From Candidatus Cloacimonadota bacterium (GTDB lineage Bacteria > Cloacimonadota > Cloacimonadia > Cloacimonadales > Cloacimonadaceae): a stretch of DNA of 43,202 nt. Location of the stretch: assembly GCA_029561955.1 (NCBI GenBank), contig JAKQWO010000002.1, forward strand, positions 1 through 43,202, read 5' to 3'. Below, in pieces: positions 1 through 8,380 of this stretch (positions are counted from its first letter, which is position 1; every line of letters begins with the position of its first letter). Under the pieces are notes generated by a model that saw only the letters and a list, made by a program, of their open reading frames with translations, was not told where the DNA came from and searched no databases. Made by a program: the position numbers and the translations under genes.

Positions 1-74
1 CGCAGGGCGATGCCACGGCGATACTCGGGTTTTTCCCGGGAGGCACCGAGTAATCACCGGGCGGCTAAGCAAGG
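1..74 (+). repeat. 85-bp structured intergenic repeat, copy 1 (cut by window edge)
   Basis: These bases align to positions 12-85 of the 85-bp element seen whole at 12,118, 18,447 and 28,500. The right terminal repeat TAAGCAAGG (66-74), the ATACTCGGG block and the CCGAGTAATCACC block are all present. The central hairpin is slightly diverged (CCCGGGAGGCACCGAG instead of CCCGAGTGGCTCCGAG). It lies just past the 3' end of the minus-strand metalloprotease gene. The remaining left part must lie outside the window. Confidence 0.85.
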
Positions 75-110
75 AAGGAGCAGGAACACCCCCAGTATTC
101 CGAACTCAAG

Positions 111-1082
111 TTACTTTTCCGGCTTCAGCCTCTTGAACTGCTCAACCGCAGCAAAGTAAAGACTACTAATATCTTCCGGTTTATTCGTATCAAGATCCTT
201 GTAAATGAGCTCAAAAACCAAAGAATCGTAGATGTCATACGGGTATTTGTAGTCTAATACCTTCAGGTTTATATACCTTGCCAGATTTTCGAAACCCATA
301 TAGTAAACGCTAAAATCCTCTTCTGTCGGCTGTGCTTGATCCAAAGTGTGAGGTTTGAGGATGTGTGTACCAACTTCGTGTGATACAAAATAGGTAAAAT
401 ACTCCTTGGGGCGGGATTTGGTAAGAGCGGGGAAGATATTCACGCCATAATGCAGTGAATTTGCCGCAGGTCCAGCCTGCAGAGATGTAACTATCAGCAG
501 TTGATACTGAACTGACAACAATTCATACCCAGTCAGGTCTTCCCACTTGCCCACAATGTCGTTACCAGCGAAAATCTCATGTATGTAATCGCAGGTTTTC
601 TCAGCGATCACCCTGTCTTCTTCCCAGTGATACTGCAGGTATTTGTGGTAATATGCCTTGTATACCGCACTGAGCTGTTTGATCTTATACAGCATTTTGT
701 TTCCAAAAGGCATTTCTTCCAGAGCGCCACCGGTAAACTCTTCTATTTGTCTAATATGATGGCCATACTCCTCGATAAGAGGTGATAGGCTCCCAGCCTC
801 ATGGCATTGTGCCAAGCAAGTGAAGTAATCTGTGAAACCCGCATCATTTTCACGGAAAATATAGGCCGGAAGAAAATAAAACATCCCTGCCAAGGAGCCT
901 CCCAATCCCAAACCGAAACTCAAATCTGTAACACATGATTGCATTAGGTTCCTGTCTTCATCAGACAGCAAATCTTGTGCGGGCGGCGTGTCATCAAGCT
1001 TCCAATTGATGCCACAACAGGCTTGGATATAGGTCAGATAGTTGACCAAGGGGCTTGCGATTGGAACGATAGGTTTGATCAT
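111..1082 (-). CDS. Diverged DUF1704/MATCAP-like HExxH metalloprotease
   Basis: This is a probable zinc metallopeptidase of 323 residues. It carries HEVGTH at residues 235-240, followed 25 residues later by the Glu of an F-E-N-L-A motif (E265). That arrangement matches the HEIGTH...QEGLA pattern of DUF1704 proteins, the family that includes the eukaryotic tubulin tyrosine carboxypeptidases (MATCAP); the two His and the Glu would bind zinc. No signal peptide is visible, so a cytoplasmic site is likely. I chose the ATG at 1082 because AGGAG lies about 6 nt upstream and the in-frame ATG at 1160 falls inside the predicted -35 box. The rest of the protein is too diverged to align by eye. The family call rests on the zinc motif and its spacing, and the substrate is unknown. 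Confidence 0.6.
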   Translation of the reverse strand: MIKPIVPIASPLVNYLTYIQACCGINWKLDDTPPAQDLLSDEDRNLMQSCVTDLSFGLGLGGSLAGMFYFLPAYIFRENDAGFTDYFTCLAQCHEAGSLSPLIEEYGHHIRQIEEFTGGALEEMPFGNKMLYKIKQLSAVYKAYYHKYLQYHWEEDRVIAEKTCDYIHEIFAGNDIVGKWEDLTGYELLSVQYQLLIVTSLQAGPAANSLHYGVNIFPALTKSRPKEYFTYFVSHEVGTHILKPHTLDQAQPTEEDFSVYYMGFENLARYINLKVLDYKYPYDIYDSLVFELIYKDLDTNKPEDISSLYFAAVEQFKRLKPEK

Positions 1083-1131
1083 ATTGTTCTCCTGATGGTT
1101 GTTTATTGGTTTTGTCTGGCAGATCGGTCGC

Positions 1132-1160
1132 ATTGTCTTGATGCTGCTGATATTAGTCAA
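1132..1160 (-). promoter_or_regulatory. Predicted sigma70-type promoter for the HEVGTH protease gene
   Basis: On the minus strand TTGACT (1160-1155) is followed by a 17-nt spacer and GACAAT (1137-1132). The expected start is near 1125, giving a leader of about 43 nt to the ATG at 1082. It is back to back with the promoter of the recA-side operon. Confidence 0.4.
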
Positions 1161-1217
1161 GTGTTATCTCGCTCTGAGGCGATAAGGAGGCCGCTCACCC
1201 GCCCCAAAAGATTTCCC

Positions 1218-1246
1218 TTGACGCACAAAGCCCTTTTCTTTTAGAT
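1218..1246 (+). promoter_or_regulatory. Predicted promoter of the kinase-thpR-recA-recX operon
   Basis: TTGACG (1218-1223), a 17-nt spacer and TTAGAT (1241-1246; a weak -10) precede the operon. Transcription would start near 1253, downstream of the possible ATG at 1245, which supports the start at 1278. I saw no obvious LexA-like dyad in this region. Confidence 0.3.
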
Positions 1247-1277
1247 GGCTTCATCAAAAATAGTTGAGGTTTACAGC

Positions 1278-1760
1278 ATGGAACTCAAGCTTGAAAGACT
1301 CACCTTTCCCCCAGATTGCAACATTATCTTGGGTCAGAGCCACTTTATCAAGACGGTGGAAGACCTCTATGAAGCAATGGTAAACAGCGTTCCGGGGATC
1401 AAATTTGGGCTGGCCTTTTGCGAGGCTTCAGGGCCTTGTTTGATCCGCAAGGATGGCACGGATAACGAGCTGATCGAGCTCGCAGTCAAGAATATGCGCA
1501 ATGTAGCCGCAGGGCACAGCTTCCTCATCATCATGCGCGACGCCTTTCCCATCAACGTTTTACCGGCGGTCAAAGATTGCCGTGAAGTGGTGAATATCTT
1601 TTGCGCCACCGCCAATCCCGTGGAAGTGATCATCGCTCAGAGCGAGCAAGGAAGAGGCATCCTGGGCGTGATCGATGGTTCATCCCCGCAAGGAATAGAG
1701 CTGGATACAGACATCACCAACCGCAAGAAATTCCTCATGAACATCGGGTACAAGCGTTAA
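1278..1760 (+). CDS. Adenosine-specific kinase family protein (PF04008)
   Basis: This 160-residue protein matches the small adenosine-specific kinase family first described in archaea and some bacteria, proposed to phosphorylate adenosine. Recognisable stretches are PGIKFGLAFCEASGPCLIR near residues 40-60, the GHSFLIIMRDAFPINVL segment, the IFCATANPVEV strand and the GRGILGVIDG loop near the C-terminus. It is full length for the family and cytoplasmic. The ATG at 1278 has GAGG 8 nt upstream; an upstream ATG at 1245 lacks a ribosome site and may lie before the transcription start. thpR begins on the very next base after the stop, so the two are co-transcribed, and recA-recX follow. The family is clear; the physiological role, and why it accompanies recA, are not. 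Confidence 0.85.
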   Translation: MELKLERLTFPPDCNIILGQSHFIKTVEDLYEAMVNSVPGIKFGLAFCEASGPCLIRKDGTDNELIELAVKNMRNVAAGHSFLIIMRDAFPINVLPAVKDCREVVNIFCATANPVEVIIAQSEQGRGILGVIDGSSPQGIELDTDITNRKKFLMNIGYKR

Positions 1761-2312
1761 ATGAGTTGGCGAGGTTTTTATGCCTTGGAAGTGGCGGAGC
1801 CATTAGCCAAAGAGCTTGCTCGGTATCTGCAAAGATTTGCCAAGATCCCGGGTGTGAACTGGGTGAGCGAACGCAATCTGCATATCACGCTGCTTTTCAT
1901 GGCGGAAGCTCCCTTTGAAAAGATGGAGCAGATGAAGCAGCTTTGCCTGGATCTGAGTGAGGAATTTGAGCCTATGAAGCTGAAATGCGAAGGCATAGAG
2001 CTCTTCCCGGCCAGAGAACCGCGCTTGGTGTGGGTCAAGCTGGAAGCCGAATCAGATGGCATTCACCAGTTGCACAAAACCTTGCAGAAACGATGTAAAT
2101 TCATGGAGTTAGACTTCGATAAGAAGCCGCTCAAGCTGCATATCACCTTGGGGCGCATCAAGAAGCAGATCCCTGCCCATTTGGAAAGAGAGATTATGCA
2201 GACCGAGTTGGATAGCGAAGCTTTAGCCTATGATACCATCACCTTATACCGCAGTCAATTAAGCCCACAGGGGCCAAAGTATACAATTTTAGAACAAAGC
2301 AAATTACAATAA
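1761..2312 (+). CDS. thpR: RNA 2',3'-cyclic phosphodiesterase (LigT/ThpR family)
   Basis: ThpR opens 2',3'-cyclic phosphates on RNA ends to 2'-phosphates and belongs to the 2H phosphoesterase superfamily. Both signature H-x-T-L motifs are present, HITLLF at residues 41-46 and HITLGR at 127-132, with the spacing expected for the two-lobed fold. The length of 183 residues is normal for the family. The ATG abuts the stop codon of the upstream kinase gene, implying coupled translation, and recA follows after 10 bp that hold an ACGGAGG ribosome site. Cytoplasmic. The family call is secure; the natural RNA substrate is unknown. Confidence 0.93.
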   Translation: MSWRGFYALEVAEPLAKELARYLQRFAKIPGVNWVSERNLHITLLFMAEAPFEKMEQMKQLCLDLSEEFEPMKLKCEGIELFPAREPRLVWVKLEAESDGIHQLHKTLQKRCKFMELDFDKKPLKLHITLGRIKKQIPAHLEREIMQTELDSEALAYDTITLYRSQLSPQGPKYTILEQSKLQ

Positions 2313-2322
2313 CGGAGGTAAA

Positions 2323-3366
2323 ATGCTGGACAAAAATAAAGAAAGTGCCCTCAAATCGGCAGTTAACCAACTGGAAAAGAAGTTTGGAGTCGGCACGATT
2401 ATGCGTCTGGGAGACAAGCCAGACATCACAGTGCAAGTGATTCCCACCGGAGCTTTTAACCTCGATATCGCCCTGGGAATCGGTGGCATTCCCAAAGGTA
2501 GAATCACCGAAATCTACGGTGCGGAAGCCAGCGGCAAGACCACGCTTGCACTTCATGTGGCCGCAGAAGCTCAAAAGCAAGGCGGCATCGTGGCTTTCGT
2601 GGATGCTGAGCATGCCTTGGACATCCAATATGCCAAGCGTTTGGGAGTGCAGATCGAAGATTTGCTGATGTCCCAACCCGATGGCGGAGAACAGGCTCTG
2701 GAAGTGGTGGAGACCTTGGTGCGCAGTTCTGCAGTGGATTTGATCATCGTGGATAGCGTCGCCGCTCTGGTGCCCAAACAAGAGATAGAAGGCGAGATGG
2801 GCGATGCGCACGTAGGCTTGCAGGCGCGCTTGATGAGCCAAGCGCTCCGGAAGCTCACCGCCATAGTGTCAAAATCCAATACAGCCGTGATCTTCATCAA
2901 CCAAACCCGCATGAAGATTGGCGTTCCCTCTTTTGTAAACCCCGAAACCACCACCGGCGGCGTAGCCCTCAAATTCTACTCCTCGGTGCGCTTGGAAGTC
3001 CGCTTTGCCGGCTCGATCAAGCTTTCCGCAGATGCTGACGTGATCGGCGCCAAAACCAGAGTCAAGGTGGTGAAAAACAAGTTTGCCCCGCCCTTCAAAA
3101 CGGTGGTCTTCCCCATCATCTTTGGCGAAGGAATCAGCCATCTGGACATCCTTATCGACATGGGCGTAGAGCTGGGAATCGTGAAGAAGAGCGGCTCTTG
3201 GTTTTCCTATGAAGACATCAAGCTGGGACAAGGCGTGGAAAAATCCAAGGATTTCCTAAAGGAAAACCCCGAAATCCTGGCCGAGATAGAAACCAAAGTC
3301 AAAGAACAAGTCGACCCCGACGTGCTTGCCCGAATGGATGACACTAAGGACGATAGCCAAAACTGA
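2323..3366 (+). CDS. recA: Recombinase RecA
   Basis: RecA forms ATP-dependent filaments on single-stranded DNA and drives homologous strand exchange and SOS signalling. The Walker A motif GAEASGKT is at residues 66-73. [12 protein letters not shown] (Walker B), the [13 protein letters not shown] segment and the [19 protein letters not shown] loop-2 region are intact, and the C-terminal domain ends in an acidic tail. At 347 residues it is full length. GGAGG lies 6-7 nt before the ATG. It is third in an operon behind adenosine-specific kinase and thpR, and recX overlaps its 3' end. No inverted GAAC..GTTC-like operator was seen close by, so SOS control is not evident. Confidence 0.99.
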   Translation: MLDKNKESALKSAVNQLEKKFGVGTIMRLGDKPDITVQVIPTGAFNLDIALGIGGIPKGRITEIYGAEASGKTTLALHVAAEAQKQGGIVAFVDAEHALDIQYAKRLGVQIEDLLMSQPDGGEQALEVVETLVRSSAVDLIIVDSVAALVPKQEIEGEMGDAHVGLQARLMSQALRKLTAIVSKSNTAVIFINQTRMKIGVPSFVNPETTTGGVALKFYSSVRLEVRFAGSIKLSADADVIGAKTRVKVVKNKFAPPFKTVVFPIIFGEGISHLDILIDMGVELGIVKKSGSWFSYEDIKLGQGVEKSKDFLKENPEILAEIETKVKEQVDPDVLARMDDTKDDSQN

Positions 3367-3952
3367 GAAAAGCAGAGACCTAACTCTCTTCTTGGATGAT
3401 AGATGCGTGGGAACCTTGCCAGTCAAGGTTCTCCCTCTTTTTGTGCGCCCTTTTCAGGTGCAGGAGATAGACAGAGAAGAGGCTGCAGAGCTCTGGGCTT
3501 TGCTCAAAAGCCACGCCCGCAGCCTGCTCTTGTACTATCTGGCCAAAGCCGAACACAGCGAGCATCAGAGCCGTGAACTCCTGAAGAAAAGAGGCTTTGA
3601 TAAAGCGATAATCGATGAACTGATAGACTATTGCAAAGAGAAGAAATTCATAGACGACGCCCGCTATAGCGAAATCTACATCCGGAGTTGGCTCAAGCGT
3701 GGCATCGGTCTCAAGCTGCTGAGGAGTAAATTGAGGGAGCAGAGGATTGCTCAGTCAATCTGGGAGCCACTTTTAGAGGAGATGTATGAACCCGAAGCTG
3801 GCTTTGATACTCTCAAAACCCAGATGCAAAAATACATCTCCCGCCAGAAGGAAATGCCTTATAACAAGCTCAAAGACAAGACCTTTGGCTATTTTGTCAA
3901 TAAGGGATTTGATCTGGATCTGATCGCAGGGGCGTGGAGGGCTTTACAGTAA
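3338..3952 (+). CDS. recX: Regulatory protein RecX
   Basis: RecX binds and modulates RecA filaments. The protein shows the family's repeated three-helix pattern: a [21 protein letters not shown] segment, then [31 protein letters not shown], the most recognisable RecX motif (DDARYAE/xxxR), and a C-terminal helical module ending [14 protein letters not shown]. The length of about 205 residues is at the upper end for the family because of an N-terminal beta-rich extension. The start is uncertain: ATG 3338 and TTG 3326 both lie inside the recA 3' end (29-41 nt overlap) and neither has a convincing ribosome site, so translation is probably coupled to recA. Position and motif make the call secure. 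Confidence 0.92.
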   Translation: MTLRTIAKTEKSRDLTLFLDDRCVGTLPVKVLPLFVRPFQVQEIDREEAAELWALLKSHARSLLLYYLAKAEHSEHQSRELLKKRGFDKAIIDELIDYCKEKKFIDDARYSEIYIRSWLKRGIGLKLLRSKLREQRIAQSIWEPLLEEMYEPEAGFDTLKTQMQKYISRQKEMPYNKLKDKTFGYFVNKGFDLDLIAGAWRALQ

Positions 3953-3975
3953 CCGGAGCTTGCCATACCACCGCT

Positions 3976-4020
3976 TGTAGGGTCGGTCGCCGGACCGACC
4001 ATGTACGGTCGCCTGCTACA
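3976..4020. repeat. GGTCGC-family hairpin repeat between convergent genes
   Basis: A perfect 8-bp inverted repeat, GGTCGGTC (3981-3988) and GACCGACC (3993-4000), encloses GCCG. It is framed by TGTAG (3976) and CTACA (4016-4020), and a further ACGGTCGCC follows. No U-tract adjoins the stem, so it is not a standard intrinsic terminator, though it sits between the 3' ends of recX and the acyl-CoA ligase gene. Related hairpins occur near 12,208, 28,462 and 42,097. Confidence 0.65.
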
Positions 4021-4047
4021 CCCCAGCATAATACGGGTGCAGAGAGA

Positions 4048-5727
4048 TCAGTTGTAGAGGAATCTCTTGATCTTTTGAGTGGGCGTCTTTTCAAAGGGCT
4101 CTTTTTGCTCGATCAAGCGATGGATACGGGCAAAAGAAGCCACGTTTTTATTCACCTGGTCTCTCAGGTTTTGCAGGTAGTTTTGGATGAAGGCTTCAGA
4201 TTGATTGAGCCCCATCTTGCTTAAGTGGTGTTTGGCATCAAAGAGTTCCGCATTTAGATAGACGCGGCCGATGATCTTGCCCTCAGATTCGTAGACCATG
4301 GATTCCAGCACGCCTTCGTCCTCGTTGAGCTTGGCTTCCAGCTCTTCGGGATAGATGTTTTCGCCCGTGGCAGAAACGATCACATTCTTGCTTCTACCCT
4401 TGATGTAGAGGTAGTCCTTTTTGAGCACGCCCAAATCGCCCGTTTTGAAGAACCCATCCTCGGTATAGGCTTCCCGGGTGCGCTGTTTATCCTTGTAATA
4501 GCCCAGCATCACGGTGCCGCCTTTGATCTGGATCTCGCCTATGCCCGTCTTGGGGTCTGCATCGACTATGCGCACTTGCAGGGTGTCCAAAACCGTGCCT
4601 GTAGAGCGGAATCTCACCACCGCAGGCGTGCAACCTGCGATCAGGGGCGAAGTCTCCGTGAGGCCATAACCGATGGCATAAGGGAAACCGGCTTCAAAGA
4701 GGAAGCGTTCCACCTCTTCGCTCAGCAATGCGCCGCCTATGCCGAAGAAGTGAAGCGCACCACCAAAGGTTTTCATCAGTTTGTTACCGGCTATTTTATG
4801 CAGCAGCTTGCGTCCGGGCGGTGTGCTGTAGAGCCTGCGCATGAGTGAATTGCGCGTGAGCTGCGGATGCACCTGAATCTTGAAGATCTTTTCGATGATC
4901 AGCGGCACGGTGAGGATCATGGTGGGACGCACCTTCTGCATGGCCGGGATCAAAACCCGCGCTGTGGGCGGCTTGTCCAGGTAATAGATACAGGCGCCTT
5001 TGTGGATGGGAATCAAAAAGCCCACGGTGCATTCATAGGTATGGGAAAGCGGCAAAATGCTCAGTATCCTGTCGTATTGATGCACTTTCTGGATCTTGCA
5101 GGTGAGATGAACGTCTAAAGTCAGGTTTTTGTGTGAAAGCATCACACCCTTGGAGTGGCCTGAGGTACCGGAGGTGTAGATCAAGGCAGCCATATCATCC
5201 TCTTCGGGCTCTTCATTAGTCAAGCCTACAGCTTTAAGCGCCTTACTTTTCAGGATGTTAAGCTGCTTTTGTCTCTGCTGCAATCTGGCTTTCAGCTTGT
5301 CCCGGCTCAGCGGCTCTTTCACCAGCTCAAAGCTGTCCAAAATCACTAATTGCGGCATGGGATCGAGGTCTGCATAGCCTATCTTCTCGTAGTGTAGCGA
5401 AGATACAAAGACCATTTTGGCCTCGGAATGCTTGAGGATATGCAAGATTTCAGAGACATGAAAATCCACCAAGATGGGCACTACTACTGCACCCATGGAG
5501 GTGATGGCTAAGTAGGCGATGCCCCAGGCGGGCATGTTTTGGCTCAGGATGGCCACTCTGTCGCCTTTGCCTATGCCTTGCTCTCCCATGAGGGCGATTA
5601 CTTGATTGATCTGCTGGCGCAACTGACCGTAAGTTATGGGCTCACCATCCACGTTTGACAAAGCTGGACGCTCCGCGTAGAGCTCACAGCTCTGATCTAT
5701 CATGGCCTTTAGCGTAAACTTCTGCAT
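4048..5727 (-). CDS. Long-chain fatty acid-CoA ligase (AMP-forming)
   Basis: This enzyme of the ANL superfamily activates fatty acids to acyl-CoA through an acyl-AMP intermediate. The P-loop motif YTSGTSGHSKGVMLSH is complete. The A5-type motif GYGLTETSPLI, the FKTGDLG motif and a C-terminal hinge region with KNVIVSATGENIYPEELE follow in the right order. At 559 residues it is a normal short FACL without a transmembrane anchor. The gene starts 5 bp after the leuS stop codon, so the two form an operon; the pairing has no obvious metabolic logic. Chain-length preference cannot be read from the sequence. No good terminator was found at its 3' end, only the hairpin at 3,981-4,000. Confidence 0.92.
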   Translation of the reverse strand: MQKFTLKAMIDQSCELYAERPALSNVDGEPITYGQLRQQINQVIALMGEQGIGKGDRVAILSQNMPAWGIAYLAITSMGAVVVPILVDFHVSEILHILKHSEAKMVFVSSLHYEKIGYADLDPMPQLVILDSFELVKEPLSRDKLKARLQQRQKQLNILKSKALKAVGLTNEEPEEDDMAALIYTSGTSGHSKGVMLSHKNLTLDVHLTCKIQKVHQYDRILSILPLSHTYECTVGFLIPIHKGACIYYLDKPPTARVLIPAMQKVRPTMILTVPLIIEKIFKIQVHPQLTRNSLMRRLYSTPPGRKLLHKIAGNKLMKTFGGALHFFGIGGALLSEEVERFLFEAGFPYAIGYGLTETSPLIAGCTPAVVRFRSTGTVLDTLQVRIVDADPKTGIGEIQIKGGTVMLGYYKDKQRTREAYTEDGFFKTGDLGVLKKDYLYIKGRSKNVIVSATGENIYPEELEAKLNEDEGVLESMVYESEGKIIGRVYLNAELFDAKHHLSKMGLNQSEAFIQNYLQNLRDQVNKNVASFARIHRLIEQKEPFEKTPTQKIKRFLYN

Positions 5728-5732
5728 ATAGT

Positions 5733-8222
5733 CTATTTAGCAGCCACGCTCACCATTTTGTCTTTGATTACGATTACCTTCTTGATCTCTTTGCCTTCCA
5801 AAAAGCGTTCCACGTTGGGCAGAGCCAGGGCTTGCTTTTTCAGCTCTTCCTCATCTATATCCACGGGCACATCCAGCTTGCCACGCAGCTTGCCATTGAC
5901 CTGCACCACGTAGGTAACTTCGTCCCGTATCAGGTATTTATCCTCATATTGAGGCAGACCGCTCAGGTGGATAAAGTCCTCATAGCCCAGCATCTCCCAC
6001 AGCTCTTCAGCGATATGCGGCGCAAAGGGATAGAGCATCTGCGGGATCACCTTACAGGCTTTGGCAAAGACCTGTCTTTCGGACTCGTTCAGCTTGTCGT
6101 GGTCTTTGACGCTGTAAACGTTGTTCAGGTGCTCCATCACCGCCGCGATGGCTGTATTATACTGCTGGCGGACGAGGCTGTCGTCATGCCACTTTTTCAC
6201 GGCAGCATGCGTGCTGTAAAGCGCTTCCTTGACCTCGTCATTCAAGGCATCCAGTTGTATCTCTTTCACCGGAGCTTGCAGAGCCTCACGGATGAGCTGC
6301 TGATGTTCACCGATCAATCTATAGACACGGTTGAGGAACCTGAAGGCGCCCATGATACCGTCATCGCTCCATTCCACATCCTTTTCCGGAGGTGAGGCAA
6401 AGAGCAAAAACGTCCTCAGCGTATCAGCGCCAAAGCGATCCACGATGTAGTCAGGGTTCACCGCATTACCTTTGGACTTGCTCATCTTGTTTCCGTCCTT
6501 GATCACCATGCCTTGGGTGAGCAGGCGCAGGAAGGGTTCATCACACTTGAGCCAGCCCAAATCCCGCATCACTTTACCGATAAAGCGGGCGTAGAGCAGG
6601 TGCATACAGGCATGTTCGATGCCACCGATGTATTGATCCACGGGCATCCAGTAATCCGCTTTGGCGGGATCAAAAGGCAGTTTGTCATTGTGTGCATCGG
6701 TGTAGCGGGCATAATACCAGGAGCTATCCACAAAGGTGTCCATGGTGTCCGTCTCACGTCTGGCTGCTGCACCGCACTGCGGACAGCTCACATTGATCCA
6801 GCTCTCCACCGAAAGCAACGGGTTGGAAGTGGTTTTGCCCACCTGAACCTCATCGGGTAGCAAAACGGGCAAATCTTCATCAGGAACCAGCACCACACCA
6901 CATTTGGGGCAGTGAATGATGGGGATGGGTGTGCCCCAGTAACGCTGACGGGAAATGCCCCAGTCTCTCAATCTATAGGTGACGGCAATCTCGCCAAAGC
7001 CCTGCTCTTCTATGTGTTTGGAGATAGCGGAGATGGCGGCTTCGCTGTCCATGCCGTCAAAGGGAGCACTGTTGACGATGATGCCAGGTTCGATGTAAGC
7101 TTCCTCCATCTCTTCCAAAACCAGGCTGTGATCCGGCTTTTGGATCACGATCTTAATGGGAATATCATACTTTTTGGCAAAGTCAAAGTCACGCTGATCA
7201 TGCGCCGGAACCGCCATCACGGCACCCGTCCCATAGTCCATGAGCACGTAGTTGGTGATCCAAATCTGCACCTTCGCACCATTCAAGGGGTTAATGCAGT
7301 AGCGGCCGCTGAAAATGCCTTCCTTGATGGTGTCTGCAGCACTGCGGCTGATCTTGTCTTCATTGATCACCTTGTCACAAAACATCTTGAGTTCGCTGTC
7401 TTCAGGCTCATTCTTTAGCCATTCCTGCACCAAAGGATGCTCCGGTGGCATAGCCATAAAGGTAACGCCGTAGATGGTGTCCGGACGGGTAGTAAAAACG
7501 CTGATGGGAGTGTTGTCGCCTTCCAGCAGGAAGTTGATGTGCGTGCCTTCACTTCTGCCAATCCAGTGTTTCTGCATCTGTAACACCCGCTCCGGCCAGT
7601 CGATCAGTCCTGAGTGATCAAGCAGCTCTTCTGCGTAATCCGTGATACGTAAATACCACTGTTCCAGCTCTTTCTGCTTTACTTCGTTATGACATCTCCA
7701 GCAGCGGCCTTCCTCCACCTGCTCGTTGGCCAGCACGGTCTGACAGGCCTTGCACCAATTCTGGAAGGAGCGTTTGCGATAGACTAAACCCATCTCATAC
7801 ATCTTCTTAAACAGATATTGACCCCAATGATAGTAGTCCGGACGGCAGGTGCTCACTTCTCTTTCCCAGTCAAAGCTAAAGCCCATATTGTCGAACTGCT
7901 TACGCATGAAGGCTATGTTTTCCTCGGTGGTGATGCGAGGGTGCGAATTGTGCTCGATGGCAAAGTTTTCCGCCGGCATGCCGAAGGAATCGTAGCCCAT
8001 GGGCTGCATCACGCTATAGCCTTCCATCAGCTTGAGGCGTGTAATTGCTTCACCGATAAAGTAGTTGGACGCATGCCCAACGTGCAGCACGCCGCTGGGA
8101 TAGGGAAACATCGAAAGCACGTAGTATTTGGGTTTATCACCACAATCCGGGGGATTGAAGACCTTCGCTTCTTTCCAACGCTTTTGCCACTTGGGCTCCA
8201 AAGTATCAAAAGGATATTCCAT
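5733..8222 (-). CDS. leuS: Leucyl-tRNA synthetase
   Basis: LeuRS is a class I aminoacyl-tRNA synthetase that charges tRNA-Leu. The HIGH-type motif is HVGH at residues 47-50, a zinc-knuckle region with CKACQ and CWRC pairs follows, the CP1 editing domain is present (TTRPDTIYG; GTGAVMAVPAHDQRDF), and the KMSKS loop is intact (KDGNKMSKSKGNAVNP). The anticodon-binding and C-terminal domains end in VNGKLRGKLDVP, the usual bacterial finish. The length of 829 residues is typical. I placed the start at the ATG at 8222, which has GGAG at a good distance; a TTG at 8237 would add five residues. It leads an operon with the acyl-CoA ligase. Confidence 0.98.
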   Translation of the reverse strand: MEYPFDTLEPKWQKRWKEAKVFNPPDCGDKPKYYVLSMFPYPSGVLHVGHASNYFIGEAITRLKLMEGYSVMQPMGYDSFGMPAENFAIEHNSHPRITTEENIAFMRKQFDNMGFSFDWEREVSTCRPDYYHWGQYLFKKMYEMGLVYRKRSFQNWCKACQTVLANEQVEEGRCWRCHNEVKQKELEQWYLRITDYAEELLDHSGLIDWPERVLQMQKHWIGRSEGTHINFLLEGDNTPISVFTTRPDTIYGVTFMAMPPEHPLVQEWLKNEPEDSELKMFCDKVINEDKISRSAADTIKEGIFSGRYCINPLNGAKVQIWITNYVLMDYGTGAVMAVPAHDQRDFDFAKKYDIPIKIVIQKPDHSLVLEEMEEAYIEPGIIVNSAPFDGMDSEAAISAISKHIEEQGFGEIAVTYRLRDWGISRQRYWGTPIPIIHCPKCGVVLVPDEDLPVLLPDEVQVGKTTSNPLLSVESWINVSCPQCGAAARRETDTMDTFVDSSWYYARYTDAHNDKLPFDPAKADYWMPVDQYIGGIEHACMHLLYARFIGKVMRDLGWLKCDEPFLRLLTQGMVIKDGNKMSKSKGNAVNPDYIVDRFGADTLRTFLLFASPPEKDVEWSDDGIMGAFRFLNRVYRLIGEHQQLIREALQAPVKEIQLDALNDEVKEALYSTHAAVKKWHDDSLVRQQYNTAIAAVMEHLNNVYSVKDHDKLNESERQVFAKACKVIPQMLYPFAPHIAEELWEMLGYEDFIHLSGLPQYEDKYLIRDEVTYVVQVNGKLRGKLDVPVDIDEEELKKQALALPNVERFLEGKEIKKVIVIKDKMVSVAAK

Positions 8223-8316
8223 CTGTTTTATCTCCAATGTGTTGATAGGCTTAAGGCTCTATCTTTACACAAATTATGCTATTCTGCCCCATTTTCAGTA
8301 AAGGCTCATGCTGTCA

Positions 8317-8347
8317 AGAAAAAGAATTATGCCTCCCTGAGGAAGGC
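8317..8347 (-). terminator. Possible intrinsic terminator of the caspase/FGE operon
   Basis: On the minus strand GCCTTCC and GGGAGGC (8347-8331) form a 7-bp stem with one G-T pair around a TCA loop. A TTTTT run follows 7 nt after the stem. It lies 34 bp past the stop of the FGE-like lipoprotein gene. Confidence 0.4.
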
Positions 8348-8380
8348 TGGCTGCGCTTTCTGACCCATTACAAGGATCAA

